DNA from: Chromobacterium alticapitis
Lineage (GTDB): Bacteria > Pseudomonadota > Gammaproteobacteria > Burkholderiales > Chromobacteriaceae
Length of the DNA: 64,000 bases
Assembly (NCBI RefSeq): GCF_002924365.1
Contig: NZ_PQWB01000005.1
Span: 1-64,000 of the forward strand
Direction: 5' to 3'
Below are positions 1 through 8,262 of this stretch, one piece after another. The translations under genes were made by a program, and so were the position numbers. Each line of letters begins with the position of its first letter. Position 1 is the stretch's first letter. Below the pieces are notes generated by a model, which was given only the letters and a program-made list of their open reading frames with translations, made no database searches and was not told the DNA's origin.

Positions 1-478
1 CGGGTTGGCCGGAGGCCATGCCCGCGAGCGACTTCGGGGCAAACGGACCGTGGGTATGGCCCATGGCCAAGCCGCGCTACGCGTTTGAAAGTTACATGGG
101 GCGTAGGTTTGAAACCAGGCGCGTACCCCCCAGGCCGGTTTGCGCCATGTTTTGCCGCAGGGAAGCCCCTCTCCCCTCGCGGGAGAGGGGTTGGGGCGAG
201 GGGGGCGACGCCGCCTGTTTCCGTCTGGCCTGGGCCAAGCCAGTTCCGTAGCGCGGGTTGGCCGGAGGCCATGCCCGCGAGCGACTTCGGGGCAAACGGA
301 CCGTGGGTATGGCCCATGGCCAAGCCGCGCTACGCGTTTGAAAGTTACACGGGCGTAGGTTTGAAACCAGGCGCGCACCCACCCCAGGCCGGTTTGCGCC
401 ATGCCCTGCCGCAGCGAAGCCCCTCTCCCCTCGCGGGAGAGGGGTTGGGGAGAGGGGGCGGCGCCGCCTGTTTTGGCG
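1..478. repeat. Two tandem copies of a dispersed repeat (about 253-bp period)
   Basis: Two near-identical units lie end to end; the start of unit one recurs at 254. Each unit has a GCGGGTTGGCCGGAGGCC start, a CATGGCCAAGCCGCGC block, a TTTGAAACCAGGCGCG block, a TTTGCGCCATG block, and a terminal hairpin CCCCTCTCCC / GGGAGAGGGG. The same family forms five shorter units at 37772-38683. No gene is credible here; ORFs on both strands are forced open by the repeat's base composition. It abuts the tatD stop codon and could affect 3' mRNA ends. Confidence 0.85.
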
Positions 479-486
479 AGGCGGGC

Positions 487-1275
487 TCAAGCCAAGGCCA
501 GCGCCGCCAGCGTGTTGTGGCGCAGCGCGCGGCGCAACGCGGCAATATTGCTGCCACGCAATTCGGCTAAGATTTCGACGAAGCGCGCCAGCCGCGATGG
601 CTCATTGGGCGCGTCCTGCGCGAATTCTGGGCGAATGTCCGGCGCGTCGGTTTCCAGCGCCAGGCTGGACAGCGGCAGGGTGGCCGCCAACTGGCGGATG
701 CGGCGGGAGCCGCTGTAAGTCATCGCGCCGCCGAAGCCGAGCTTGAAGCCCTGGCGGATAAAGGCCTGCGCCTGTTGCTCGCTGCCGTTGAAGGCGTGGG
801 CGATGCCGCCTTCTATCTTTTGCTCGCGCAAGTGCTTGAGCACGCGGTCCACCGAACGCCGCACATGCAGCACCACCGGCAGGCCATGCTTGCGCGCCAG
901 TTTCAGTTGCTCCACTAGCAGCGCCTCCTGCCGCGCGGGGTCCAGCTCCGGCAGATAGAAATCCAGGCCGATCTCGCCGACGGCGGCGGGCGTATGGGCT
1001 GCCAGCGCCGCGTCGAGCAGGGCCAGATGATCGTCCAGATGCTGCGCGAGATAAATGGGATGCAGGCCGAGGGCGATCCAGCAGCCGTAGCGCTCGCGCA
1101 TCGCCAGCACATCGCTGAAATTGCCGGCCGTCACAGCCGGCACCAGCAATTGGCCCACGCCGGCCGCCTGCGCCCGGGCGACCACGCCGTCCACATCGGC
1201 CGCCAGTTCCGGCGCGTCCAAGTGGCAGTGGCTGTCTATCAAACAGTCTTTTGGCGGCAGCGGGTCGAAGCGCAT
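487..1275 (-). CDS. tatD: TatD-family metal-dependent deoxyribonuclease
   Basis: A 262-aa TIM-barrel metallohydrolase of the TatD/YcfH family (3'-5' DNase on damaged DNA; some members act on D-aminoacyl-tRNA). Motifs in order: IDSHCHLD near the N-terminus (metal ligands), GEIGLDFY, HVRRS, HAFNG, and ETDAPDI near the C-terminus. An upstream in-frame start exists at 1311, but the ATG at 1275 shares its A with the TGA stop of the preceding gene (TGATG), which indicates translational coupling, and it fits the family length. Its stop sits directly beside the repeat cluster. The family assignment is firm; the substrate is inferred. Confidence 0.9.
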   Translation of the reverse strand: MRFDPLPPKDCLIDSHCHLDAPELAADVDGVVARAQAAGVGQLLVPAVTAGNFSDVLAMRERYGCWIALGLHPIYLAQHLDDHLALLDAALAAHTPAAVGEIGLDFYLPELDPARQEALLVEQLKLARKHGLPVVLHVRRSVDRVLKHLREQKIEGGIAHAFNGSEQQAQAFIRQGFKLGFGGAMTYSGSRRIRQLAATLPLSSLALETDAPDIRPEFAQDAPNEPSRLARFVEILAELRGSNIAALRRALRHNTLAALALA

Positions 1276-1958
1276 CACAGCTTCCAGGTGAAACCGAGCA
1301 GGGTTTGCCAACCGGCGGTGTGGCTGGCGGTGTTTTCCGCCGCCCAGCGGCTGCCGGTGCCCAGGTCCAGCGTCCAGTGCTGGCCCATGGGGTGGGACAT
1401 CACCAGCAAGAGATTGCTTTGCTCCAACTGCCAGCCTTTGCCGTCATCGCTATGGTTCAGACCGAGCCGCCGTTTCTGGTTGGCCAGGCTGGCCCAGCCC
1501 AGCACGGAGAATTTTTGTCCCATCCAGTCTCCCAGCGGCGCGTCCAGGCTGGCCACCAGCAGCTGGCCGGGGTGGCTGTCGCCGATGCGGCTGGCGTAGC
1601 CGAAGGACAGGCTGCCATCGCGCGGCAGGTCCAAGCCGTAGCGCGCGATGGACAGGCTTTGCGACACGCCGCCGCCCAGGCTCCACGCCGGCTCGCTGGC
1701 CACGCCCAGCGACATCCAGCCGCCGGGCGCTGGCAATGCCCAGCCGCCTTCGCCGTCCTGCACGTACAGGGCGCCGAAACGGGTGCGATATTGCAAGTCC
1801 ACGCTGGGTTGCAGCCGCGAGGAATTTCCGTAGGCCGTTTGCCGCGTCATCAGCTCCGCGCTGATGGACAGGTCGAGGTCCTTGCCGTCATCGGCCAGAC
1901 AGGGCAGGGATGCCAGCAGCAGGCCGCACAGGCTGGCGAGATAAAGCGGGCGGGACAT
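1275..1958 (-). CDS. Outer-membrane beta-barrel protein, possibly MipA/OmpV-like
   Basis: A 227-aa protein with a clear Sec signal peptide (hydrophobic core SLCGLLLASLPCLA, cleavage after ALA-type residues near position 22). The mature part is rich in alternating Gly/aromatic strands (ARYGLDLPRDGSLSFGYASRIGD, QHWTLDLGTGSRW) and ends in FTWKL, typical of a small outer-membrane barrel. The layout recalls the MipA/OmpV family (MltA-interacting protein), but that call is tentative. It is coupled to tatD by a TGATG overlap, which is unusual company for a DNase. Function unknown. Confidence 0.6.
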   Translation of the reverse strand: MSRPLYLASLCGLLLASLPCLADDGKDLDLSISAELMTRQTAYGNSSRLQPSVDLQYRTRFGALYVQDGEGGWALPAPGGWMSLGVASEPAWSLGGGVSQSLSIARYGLDLPRDGSLSFGYASRIGDSHPGQLLVASLDAPLGDWMGQKFSVLGWASLANQKRRLGLNHSDDGKGWQLEQSNLLLVMSHPMGQHWTLDLGTGSRWAAENTASHTAGWQTLLGFTWKL

Positions 1959-1992
1959 GAAGGCTCCAGTGTGAAAGGGCCGCAGCCCACGT

Positions 1993-2532
1993 TCAGATGT
2001 CTATCTTATCCAGTTTGGCGACGAAGCGCGCCAGATGAGGTTCGCTGTCGGCATGAGGCAGTTGGTCGAAGTCGAACCAGCGCGCCTCGCGGAATTCCGT
2101 CTGGTCATGGCGCAGCGGCAGGTCTCGCGAAACCGGCAGCGCGTACCACAGCGTCACGTCCTGGTGATGGCCGGCGACGGCGGTGAGCGTGATGAACGAA
2201 GCGGCGGGCACGGCAATGCCGCTGAGCCCTAGCTCCTCGAACAGCTCGCGCGCCACGGTATCGCGCGGATGCTCGCCCGGATCGACATGGCCGCCTGGCG
2301 GCAGCCATAGGCCGGCATTCATGTGGTCCACCAGCAGCATGCCGGCATCGTCCAGCAGCGCGAAATAAGTCGACAGATGCACCGGCGGCGTGGCCGGTTT
2401 TTGCCGCCGCCACAGCTCCGCGCCGGAGTCTATCCAGGCCAGCGCGGCGTGCTGGTGCTCCGCCTCCAGCGCGTCCAGCGGGACGATGGCGGCCGTTTCG
2501 GCGCGGATGGCGGCGCGCGGAGCCGCAGTCAT
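1993..2532 (-). CDS. NUDIX hydrolase
   Basis: A 179-aa protein with a complete Nudix box (GX5EX7REUXEEXGU), seen as GHVDPGE followed seven residues later by RELFEELGL. It is preceded by LWLPPGG, as in housekeeping NUDIX pyrophosphatases that clean up nucleoside-diphosphate-linked compounds. The start at 2532 was chosen because its ATG overlaps the stop of the upstream kinase gene as ATGA; a longer start at 2550 is possible. The substrate cannot be predicted. Translational coupling to the P-loop kinase suggests the two act on related nucleotide or cofactor substrates (inference). Confidence 0.85.
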   Translation of the reverse strand: MTAAPRAAIRAETAAIVPLDALEAEHQHAALAWIDSGAELWRRQKPATPPVHLSTYFALLDDAGMLLVDHMNAGLWLPPGGHVDPGEHPRDTVARELFEELGLSGIAVPAASFITLTAVAGHHQDVTLWYALPVSRDLPLRHDQTEFREARWFDFDQLPHADSEPHLARFVAKLDKIDI

Positions 2533-3056
2533 TCGCCGGACCCCGGCCATCTAGTTTCGACTTCTCCGACAATGCGCGCCGCTGCCTGCTCTGCGGTGAG
2601 TAGGGTGGTGTCTATGCGTAAATCCGCGGATTCCCAGATTTCATAGCCGCGATCCGCCACTGCCTTCCAATTCGGCAACTGGTGGCCGGAGATGTCGGCA
2701 GCGCGAGACTCGACCCGGGCCCGATGCTCGGTGGCGTTCGAACAGACGATTTCTACCTCGAGCAAGCGCGCGCCGGCTTCTTGCGCCGTTTCGCGCCAGG
2801 CTTCCCGAGTGATGGACAGCGGATTGACCGAGTCCGCGATGACGATGTGGCCGAGCTTCAGATTGTCCGCCGCCAGCGCATAGGCGATCAAATAGCCCTC
2901 GGGACCCATCTGGGCGAGGCTGCCGGCGCGCAGCAGCGCCTGCTCTATCGTGTCGATGCGCAGATGCGTTGCGGCCAATTTGCCGGCAAGCAGCCTGGCG
3001 ATGGTGGTTTTACCCGCGCCGGGCAGGCCGCCGAGGGCGATCAGCAAGCCGCTCAC
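2529..3056 (-). CDS. P-loop AAA-type kinase (zeta-toxin/shikimate-kinase-like)
   Basis: A 175-aa single-domain P-loop protein. The Walker A motif GLPGAGKTT lies at residues 9-17, and a DxD-like RIDTIEQ follows near residue 33. Such stand-alone ATPases phosphorylate small molecules (chloramphenicol phosphotransferase, gluconate kinase and zeta-toxin-like families). The start codon is GTG, overlapping the ABC-transporter stop as GTGA; the 3' end overlaps the NUDIX start as ATGA. It therefore lies inside a tightly coupled operon. No antitoxin-like partner is visible, so a toxin role is not favoured. Confidence 0.7.
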   Translation of the reverse strand: MSGLLIALGGLPGAGKTTIARLLAGKLAATHLRIDTIEQALLRAGSLAQMGPEGYLIAYALAADNLKLGHIVIADSVNPLSITREAWRETAQEAGARLLEVEIVCSNATEHRARVESRAADISGHQLPNWKAVADRGYEIWESADLRIDTTLLTAEQAAARIVGEVETRWPGSGE

Positions 3057-4819
3057 GCCTCTTCCTCTTCTTCCGTCTGCATCTGCTGCAGCAGGTACAG
3101 CCGCTGGTAGATGCCGCCTAGCTGCATCAGCCGCTCGTGGTCGCCGGTTTCGGCGATGCGGCCGTGGTTCAGCACGATGATGGTGTCGGCGTCGCGTATG
3201 GTGGACAGCCGGTGGGCGATGGAGATCAGCGTGATCTTGCCGGCCAGCTTGGCCAGCGCCTGCTGCACCAACTGTTCGGTCTCGCTGTCGATGTGCGAGG
3301 TGGCTTCATCCAGCAGCAGGATGCGCGGCTGGCCGGCCAGGGCGCGGGCGATGGCGATCAGCTGCTTTTGGCCGCTGGACAGCCGCGCGCCGCTTTCGCC
3401 CATATCGCTGTCGTAGCCGTTTTCCAGCGACAGGATCAGCTCGTGCACGCCGGCCGCGCGGGCGGCTTCCTCTATCCGTTCTTGTGGCAAGCCGCGGCCC
3501 ATGTCTATGTTTTCGCGCGCGCTGGCGGCCAGTAGGAACGGGTCCTGCGGCACCAGGCCCACGCCGGCGCGGAAGGCGGCGTCGCCGATGGCGTAGAGCG
3601 GCTGGCCGTCGATCAGGATCTCACCCTGCTGCGGCCGGTAGAAGCGCAGCAGCAAGGACAGCAGCGTGGATTTGCCGCTGCCGGTGTGGCCGACGATGCC
3701 GATGAAGCCGCCGGCTGGAATCTCCAGGCACAGCTCGTGCAGCACCGGGTGTTCCGGCTGGTAGCCGAAGGTCAGCTGGCGGAAGCTGACTGCGCCGGCG
3801 GCGATGCCGCCGTCCGCGTCGGGCTGCTGGGCGGCGGGTTCTTGCAGCAGGTGGCTGACGCGGCTGGCCGCCACCACGGCTTGTTGCAGCTGGCCGAATT
3901 GCAGCGTGATCTGGATCAGCGGCTCCACCACCCGGCCGATGTAGCCGACGAAGGCGTACAGCACGCCGATTTCCACGCCGCCCAGCTCGCGCTGGCCATA
4001 GCTGTAGATCACCGCGATCAAGAGCAGCACGTTCAAGAGGTCCAGCGCCGGTCGCAGCAGCCAGGCGTTGGCGTTCAGTTCGCGCAGCCGCGACTGGTAA
4101 TAGCGCTGATTGGTGTCGTCGAAGCGGCCGATGAAGCGGCGCTCGGCATTGCTGGCCTGCAGCACGGCGATGCCGGAGATGGACTCCGCCATCTGCGCGT
4201 TGATGTCGCTGCGCAAGGCGCGGGCGCGCGCCACCGACGGCGCGCTCAGCCGCTGGTACAGCCAGACGATGAGAAAAGTGGCCGGGAACAGCAGCAGCGT
4301 CACCAGCATCAGCCGCCAGTCCAGCCAGGCCATGGCCGCTAGCGCGCCCAGCACCACGATGCTGCTGTTGAGGATGACGAATAGCGCCTGCACATACAGG
4401 GCCTTGACCGACTCGGTGTCATTGGTGACGCGGCTGACCAGCTGGCCGGTGATGGCCTGGTCGAAAAAGGCCATGGGCAGGCGGATGACGTGGCCGTACA
4501 CGCGTTCGCGCAGCCGCACCACGGCGCGCATGGCCACGCCGGCCAACCGCACCAGTTGCTGATAGCGCAGCACGGCGGCGGCCACGCCCAGCAGCAGGCT
4601 GCCGGCCAGCAGGCTGGCGATGGCGCCCCATTCCTGCCGGTGCGGCAGCAGGTAGCTGTCGATGAAGACCTTGCCAAGCAAGGGCGCGGCAGCCTCCAGC
4701 AGGGCGGCGATCAGCAGCCAGCCGCCGCCGCGCCACAGATGGTTCAGGTCCGGCCGGGCGGCGTCGGTCAGCAGCGCGACGGCTTCGCGGGTTTGGGTGC
4801 GGGTAGCGTCAGATTGCAT
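3053..4819 (-). CDS. ABC exporter half-transporter, MdlB-like (permease-ATPase)
   Basis: A 588-aa fused half-transporter. The N-terminal ABC type-1 exporter domain with six membrane helices spans about 30-320; the ATPase domain is about 350-580. Walker A is GHTGSGKST, Walker B is ILLLDEATSHID with the catalytic Glu, and the signature is LSSGQ, degenerate relative to LSGGQ. This fits a heterodimeric exporter partnered with the next gene upstream. The start at 4819 overlaps that gene by 11 bp. Likely exports drugs or lipids across the inner membrane; the substrate is unknown. The C-terminus is an unusual EEEEEA acidic tail. Confidence 0.87.
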   Translation of the reverse strand: MQSDATRTQTREAVALLTDAARPDLNHLWRGGGWLLIAALLEAAAPLLGKVFIDSYLLPHRQEWGAIASLLAGSLLLGVAAAVLRYQQLVRLAGVAMRAVVRLRERVYGHVIRLPMAFFDQAITGQLVSRVTNDTESVKALYVQALFVILNSSIVVLGALAAMAWLDWRLMLVTLLLFPATFLIVWLYQRLSAPSVARARALRSDINAQMAESISGIAVLQASNAERRFIGRFDDTNQRYYQSRLRELNANAWLLRPALDLLNVLLLIAVIYSYGQRELGGVEIGVLYAFVGYIGRVVEPLIQITLQFGQLQQAVVAASRVSHLLQEPAAQQPDADGGIAAGAVSFRQLTFGYQPEHPVLHELCLEIPAGGFIGIVGHTGSGKSTLLSLLLRFYRPQQGEILIDGQPLYAIGDAAFRAGVGLVPQDPFLLAASARENIDMGRGLPQERIEEAARAAGVHELILSLENGYDSDMGESGARLSSGQKQLIAIARALAGQPRILLLDEATSHIDSETEQLVQQALAKLAGKITLISIAHRLSTIRDADTIIVLNHGRIAETGDHERLMQLGGIYQRLYLLQQMQTEEEEEA

Positions 4820-6551
4820 CGAGGCTGGCCTCCAGTTGTTGATAGCGCCACTGGCTGGCGTACCAGCCATCGCCTTGCAGCAGTTGCTCGTGGCTGCCTT
4901 GTTCGGCGATGTGGCCGTGGTGCAGCGCGATGATGTGGTCGGCGTCGGCCACCGCCGACAGCCGGTGGCTGACGATGATCACGCTGCGGCCGCGCCTCGC
5001 CTCGCGCAGGTGCTGCAGGATTTGCGTTTCGGTCTGGGTGTCCACCGCGGACAAGGCGTCGTCCAGCAGCAGCAGGGGGGCGTCGGCCAGCAGCGCGCGG
5101 GCGATGGCGACGCGCTGGCGCTGTCCGCCGGACAGTGCCACGCCTTTTTCGCCCACCGGCGTCTGGTAGCCCTGGGGCAGACGCAGGATGTCCTCGTGCA
5201 CCGCCGCCAGCCGCGCCACGCGTTCTATCTCTTCCTGGCTGGCTTCCGGCCGCGCCAGCGCGATGTTCTCCGCCACGGTGGCGGAGAACAGGAAAGCTTC
5301 CTGCGGCACCCAACTGATGGCGCCGCGCAGCGTCGCCAGGCGGTAGTCGGCGATGTCCACTCCGTCCCAGCGGATATTGCCCTGCTGCAAGGGGTATTGC
5401 CGCAGCAGCAGCTTGAGCAGCGTGGATTTGCCGCTGCCGGTGGGGCCGACCACGCCCAATGTGCGGCCCGGCGGCAGGTCAATGGACACCTGGCGCAGCG
5501 CGGCGGCGGCGTCCGGCGCGTAGTGGAAAGTCAGCTTGTCGAAATGCAGGGAGCCGGGGGGCAGCTCGGCGCGGCCGCCGGCGTCGGCCACGTCGGGCGC
5601 GGCGTCCAGCACCGGCTGCAGGCGCTGCCAGGCGGCGGAGCCGCGCTGCAGCAGCGACAAGACCCAGCCGGCGGCGAACATCGGCCAGATCAGCTGCACC
5701 AGATACATATTGAAGCTGGTCAGCGCGCCTATGCTCAGTTGGCCATGCCATACCAGGTAGCCGCCCACCGTCAGCGCGATGGCGGTGGCGCTGACCAGGG
5801 ACACGCCCACCACCGGTTCGAACGCCGCCTCTCCCCGCTGCGCCTCGAAGCTGCTGTGGGCGGCGGCCTTGGCCAGCTTTGCCAGCTCGGCGTCGTTGCG
5901 CGCTTCCAGGCCCAGCGCGCGCAAGGTGCGCACGCCGCTCAGCGTTTCCTGCACATGGTTGTTGAGCTTGCCGAAGCGCTTCAGCGCCTCGTCCCAATGC
6001 TGGTGGATGTATTTGGCGATGCGGGAGAAGCCCATGGCCATGAAGGGGAAGGGCAGCAGCGCCGCCAGCGCCAGCCGCCAGTCCACGCCCAGCGTCATCA
6101 TGCCCAGCACCAGCACCAGGGACAGCGCGCCGTCGAAACCGGCCAGCATGGCTTCGCCGGCGGCCATTTCCACCGAGTCTATGTCATTGGTGGCCAGCGC
6201 CATCAAGTCCCCGGTGCGCTGGCTTTGGAAGAAGCCTGGTCCCTGGCGCGACAGCTGCTTGTAGAGCCGGGTGCGCAGTTCCACGCCGAGCCGGTAGGAC
6301 ACGGAAAACAGCTGCAGCCGCCAGCCCACGCGCAGGAAATAAATGGCCACGCCCATGCCCAGCAGCCAGGCCAGCTGCCTGAGCAGCGCGTCTCCGGCTA
6401 GCTTGCGCGCCACCAGTCCATCCACGATGTGGCCGACCTGGCGCGGGATCATCACGGTCATGACCGCCACCGCGGCCAGCATCAGCGCGGCCAGAATATA
6501 GGCGCGCCAGTGGCGCGAGACGAAATTCAGCAAAAGGCGGGACAGGGTCAT
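4809..6551 (-). CDS. ABC exporter half-transporter, MdlA-like (permease-ATPase)
   Basis: A 580-aa half-transporter: six-helix exporter domain (about 10-310) and ATPase domain (about 335-575). Walker A is GPTGSGKST, the signature is canonical LSGGQRQ, but Walker B ends LLLLDDALSAVD, with Asp in place of the catalytic Glu. Its Asp and the partner's LSSGQ would fall in the same composite site, so one of the two ATP sites is predicted to be non-hydrolytic, as in the TM287/288 type of heterodimeric exporter. First gene of a tightly overlapping run continuing into the kinase and NUDIX genes. Confidence 0.87.
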   Translation of the reverse strand: MTLSRLLLNFVSRHWRAYILAALMLAAVAVMTVMIPRQVGHIVDGLVARKLAGDALLRQLAWLLGMGVAIYFLRVGWRLQLFSVSYRLGVELRTRLYKQLSRQGPGFFQSQRTGDLMALATNDIDSVEMAAGEAMLAGFDGALSLVLVLGMMTLGVDWRLALAALLPFPFMAMGFSRIAKYIHQHWDEALKRFGKLNNHVQETLSGVRTLRALGLEARNDAELAKLAKAAAHSSFEAQRGEAAFEPVVGVSLVSATAIALTVGGYLVWHGQLSIGALTSFNMYLVQLIWPMFAAGWVLSLLQRGSAAWQRLQPVLDAAPDVADAGGRAELPPGSLHFDKLTFHYAPDAAAALRQVSIDLPPGRTLGVVGPTGSGKSTLLKLLLRQYPLQQGNIRWDGVDIADYRLATLRGAISWVPQEAFLFSATVAENIALARPEASQEEIERVARLAAVHEDILRLPQGYQTPVGEKGVALSGGQRQRVAIARALLADAPLLLLDDALSAVDTQTETQILQHLREARRGRSVIIVSHRLSAVADADHIIALHHGHIAEQGSHEQLLQGDGWYASQWRYQQLEASLDAI

Positions 6552-6617
6552 GGGCGGGGCGGGCTTGGTTCGGAGGCGTTCATTCTATGGAAAAGCCATT
6601 GTCATTGCCACCGTGGC

Positions 6618-7535
6618 TCAATGAAGGTAGATGCCTTGGCGCGGCGGCGGCGGCAGGTCCAGCGACAGGCCTTGCATTTCGCGCAGCGAGCTTTCTATGG
6701 TGTGGCACAGCGTGGCCAACGGCAGGTCGTTGCCCTCGGTGCCGAACGGCTCTTCCAGCTCCTCGGCGATCTCTTCCAGTGCGAAATAGGTGTAGGCGAT
6801 GAAGACGGCGATGGGCGGCGTCAGCCAGCCTATGCTGCTGACCAGGCCAGCCGGCAGCAGCAGGCAATAGAAAGTGACGGTGCGGTTCAATAGCACGCGG
6901 TAGGTGAAGGGCATGGGGGTGGACGCGATGCGTTCGCAGCCGCCCAGGATTTCCGACAACGTGTTCAGATTGCGGTCCAGCGCATGCCATTGCAGTTCGC
7001 TTAGCCGGCCTTCGCGTTGCAGCCGCTGCGCCTCGCGGCCCAGCCAAGCCAGGATCAGCGCCGGACGGAAACGCCCGGCCAATACGCGATTAAGCTCATC
7101 CGGCGGCAATAGCCGCCGCAAGTGGCCGGCTACGTCCTCGCCGCGCAGTTGCCCTTTCAGCGCATAAGAGAATGCGCACAGGTTGTTGATGAAGCGGCGG
7201 CTGTCGGCATCGTCGCCCAATGCGGCGAGAATTTGCCGCGTCAGTGAACGGCTGGCGATGGATAAACCGCCCCATAGCTTGCGGGCCTCCCAGAAACGGT
7301 CGTAGCTGACCGAGTTGCGGAAGCCCAGAAAAATAGCCAGCGATACGCCCAAGAGGGTGAAGGCAGGAATGCTCAGCGAGGAGTCATGCAGGCTCTGCAG
7401 CCACCAGTGGCGCAGCGCGGCGGCAAGCAGCGCCACACAAAAGACGATGAGCAGGCGCGGCCAGACGCGCGGCAGCACCGAGCCATGCCAGACAAACAGC
7501 AGGCGGAACCAAGAGGGAATGTGGCGGACGATCAT
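6618..7535 (-). CDS. Bestrophin-like (UPF0187/YneE) membrane channel
   Basis: A 305-aa protein of the bacterial bestrophin family, which forms pentameric anion or cation channels. Conserved features: the N-terminal PSWFRLLFVWHGSVLPRVWPR stretch, the GFRNSVSYDRFWEARKLWG motif after the second membrane segment, and the acidic C-terminal LEEIAEELEEPFGTEGNDLPL. Two pairs of hydrophobic helices flank a cytoplasmic middle region. The ATG at 7535 matches the roughly 304-aa family length; an in-frame extension to 7784 lacks conservation logic. It is separated from the ABC operon by 66 bp. Confidence 0.85.
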   Translation of the reverse strand: MIVRHIPSWFRLLFVWHGSVLPRVWPRLLIVFCVALLAAALRHWWLQSLHDSSLSIPAFTLLGVSLAIFLGFRNSVSYDRFWEARKLWGGLSIASRSLTRQILAALGDDADSRRFINNLCAFSYALKGQLRGEDVAGHLRRLLPPDELNRVLAGRFRPALILAWLGREAQRLQREGRLSELQWHALDRNLNTLSEILGGCERIASTPMPFTYRVLLNRTVTFYCLLLPAGLVSSIGWLTPPIAVFIAYTYFALEEIAEELEEPFGTEGNDLPLATLCHTIESSLREMQGLSLDLPPPPRQGIYLH

Positions 7536-7868
7536 GACGGAGGGTGGAGTGTCATAAAGCTTGAATGTTACACAATTGCCCGCCGTCAGATGGCCTTTGT
7601 TCCGTCGGTTTGCGCTGGAGCGAGCATGTCGGCGCTGGCAGGCTGGTGTTTTCGTCGTGGCAATGGCCTTGCTTCCAGGGCCGAGGAGGATGGAACATGC
7701 CGGGCGAGCCATCGATGAATGCAGTCCTGCCCCATGGGTTTGGCATTTTTGACGGAAAGGGGCGGCTTCGCATGTTTGTGCCAATGGAATATTTTGTATG
7801 AAAATTCGTCTTTATTTGGGATTTTTATGAGTTTGTGCGGGAAAAGTGTAAAACCATTGTTACAAGGT
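7536..7868. other. Intergenic region between bestrophin gene and mgtE leader
   Basis: About 330 bp between divergently read units. It becomes AT-rich towards 7780-7860 (ATATTTTGTATGAAAATTC and similar), as expected ahead of a promoter. No convincing gene: the ORFs present are short, lack conserved motifs and overlap on both strands. Confidence 0.5.
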
Positions 7869-7897
7869 TTGCCTGCCCGTCTCATGGCCGCTATAGT
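7869..7897 (+). promoter_or_regulatory. Predicted sigma-70 promoter of the mgtE leader
   Basis: TTGCCT at 7869-7874 and TATAGT at 7892-7897 are separated by exactly 17 bp. Transcription would start near 7904, about 810 nt before the MgtE start codon. A perfect DnaA box, TTATCCACA (7906-7914), sits right at the predicted start site. Confidence 0.5.
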
Positions 7898-7929
7898 CTG
7901 CCGCGTTATCCACAGAGCAAAGGTTCATC

Positions 7930-7998
7930 ATGAACAACGACGGGTGTAGGCGATCCTCCATCGCCGCGTCGCTTTGCGGGATGCGAGCAGTCTGATTT
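7930..7998 (+). CDS. Candidate leader peptide 1 (22 codons)
   Basis: ATG at 7930 follows AAAGG with 6-7 nt spacing and encodes about 21 residues starting MNNDGCRRSSIAAS. The predicted transcript starts only about 26 nt upstream, so this would be the first ORF translated. A perfect hairpin (GGCGAT/ATCGCC) lies inside it. No homology is recognised; it is called because of its position, ribosome-binding site and the analogous mgtM ORF in Salmonella leaders. Confidence 0.35.
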
Positions 7999-8208
7999 TC
8001 TTGCTGCCTCATCCTGCCAAGCAAGGGTGAGGCGTCATCGGCCCCTGAGGCCGCACGTCCTTCCTCATTGCCGCCCCAGGGCGGCTTAGCCGGCCGGCCT
8101 ATGGCCCGCCGCATCGCACCCTGTTCCTGCTGAACCGAAGCGCCAGGCGCGCGGCCATTGTGACCGCCCGCCTAGCGCACTTTCTTGATCCGCCACACGG
8201 AGATTTCG

Positions 8209-8262
8209 ATGTCTGAAGAGCCAGAACCTCGACCGTGCCGGCCGGAGCCGTCGCCCCGCTGA
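8209..8262 (+). CDS. Candidate MgtL-like proline/acidic leader peptide (17 aa)
   Basis: The ORF encodes MSEEPEPRPCRPEPSPR. GGAG at 8199-8202 lies 6 nt before the ATG. Length, and the run of acidic residues alternating with Pro right after the start followed by Arg/Pro, closely resemble enterobacterial MgtL (17 aa, starting MEPDPTP), whose Pro/acidic nascent chain destabilises ribosomes at low Mg2+ and so controls mgtA. It lies about 450 nt before an MgtE-type Mg2+ transporter. The resemblance is compositional and positional; homology is not claimed. Confidence 0.5.
   Translation: MSEEPEPRPCRPEPSPR

Noticed and set aside
2529-3056. P-loop kinase as a zeta-type toxin
   Set aside because: No epsilon-like antitoxin gene is adjacent and it is embedded in a coupled operon with an exporter and a NUDIX enzyme.
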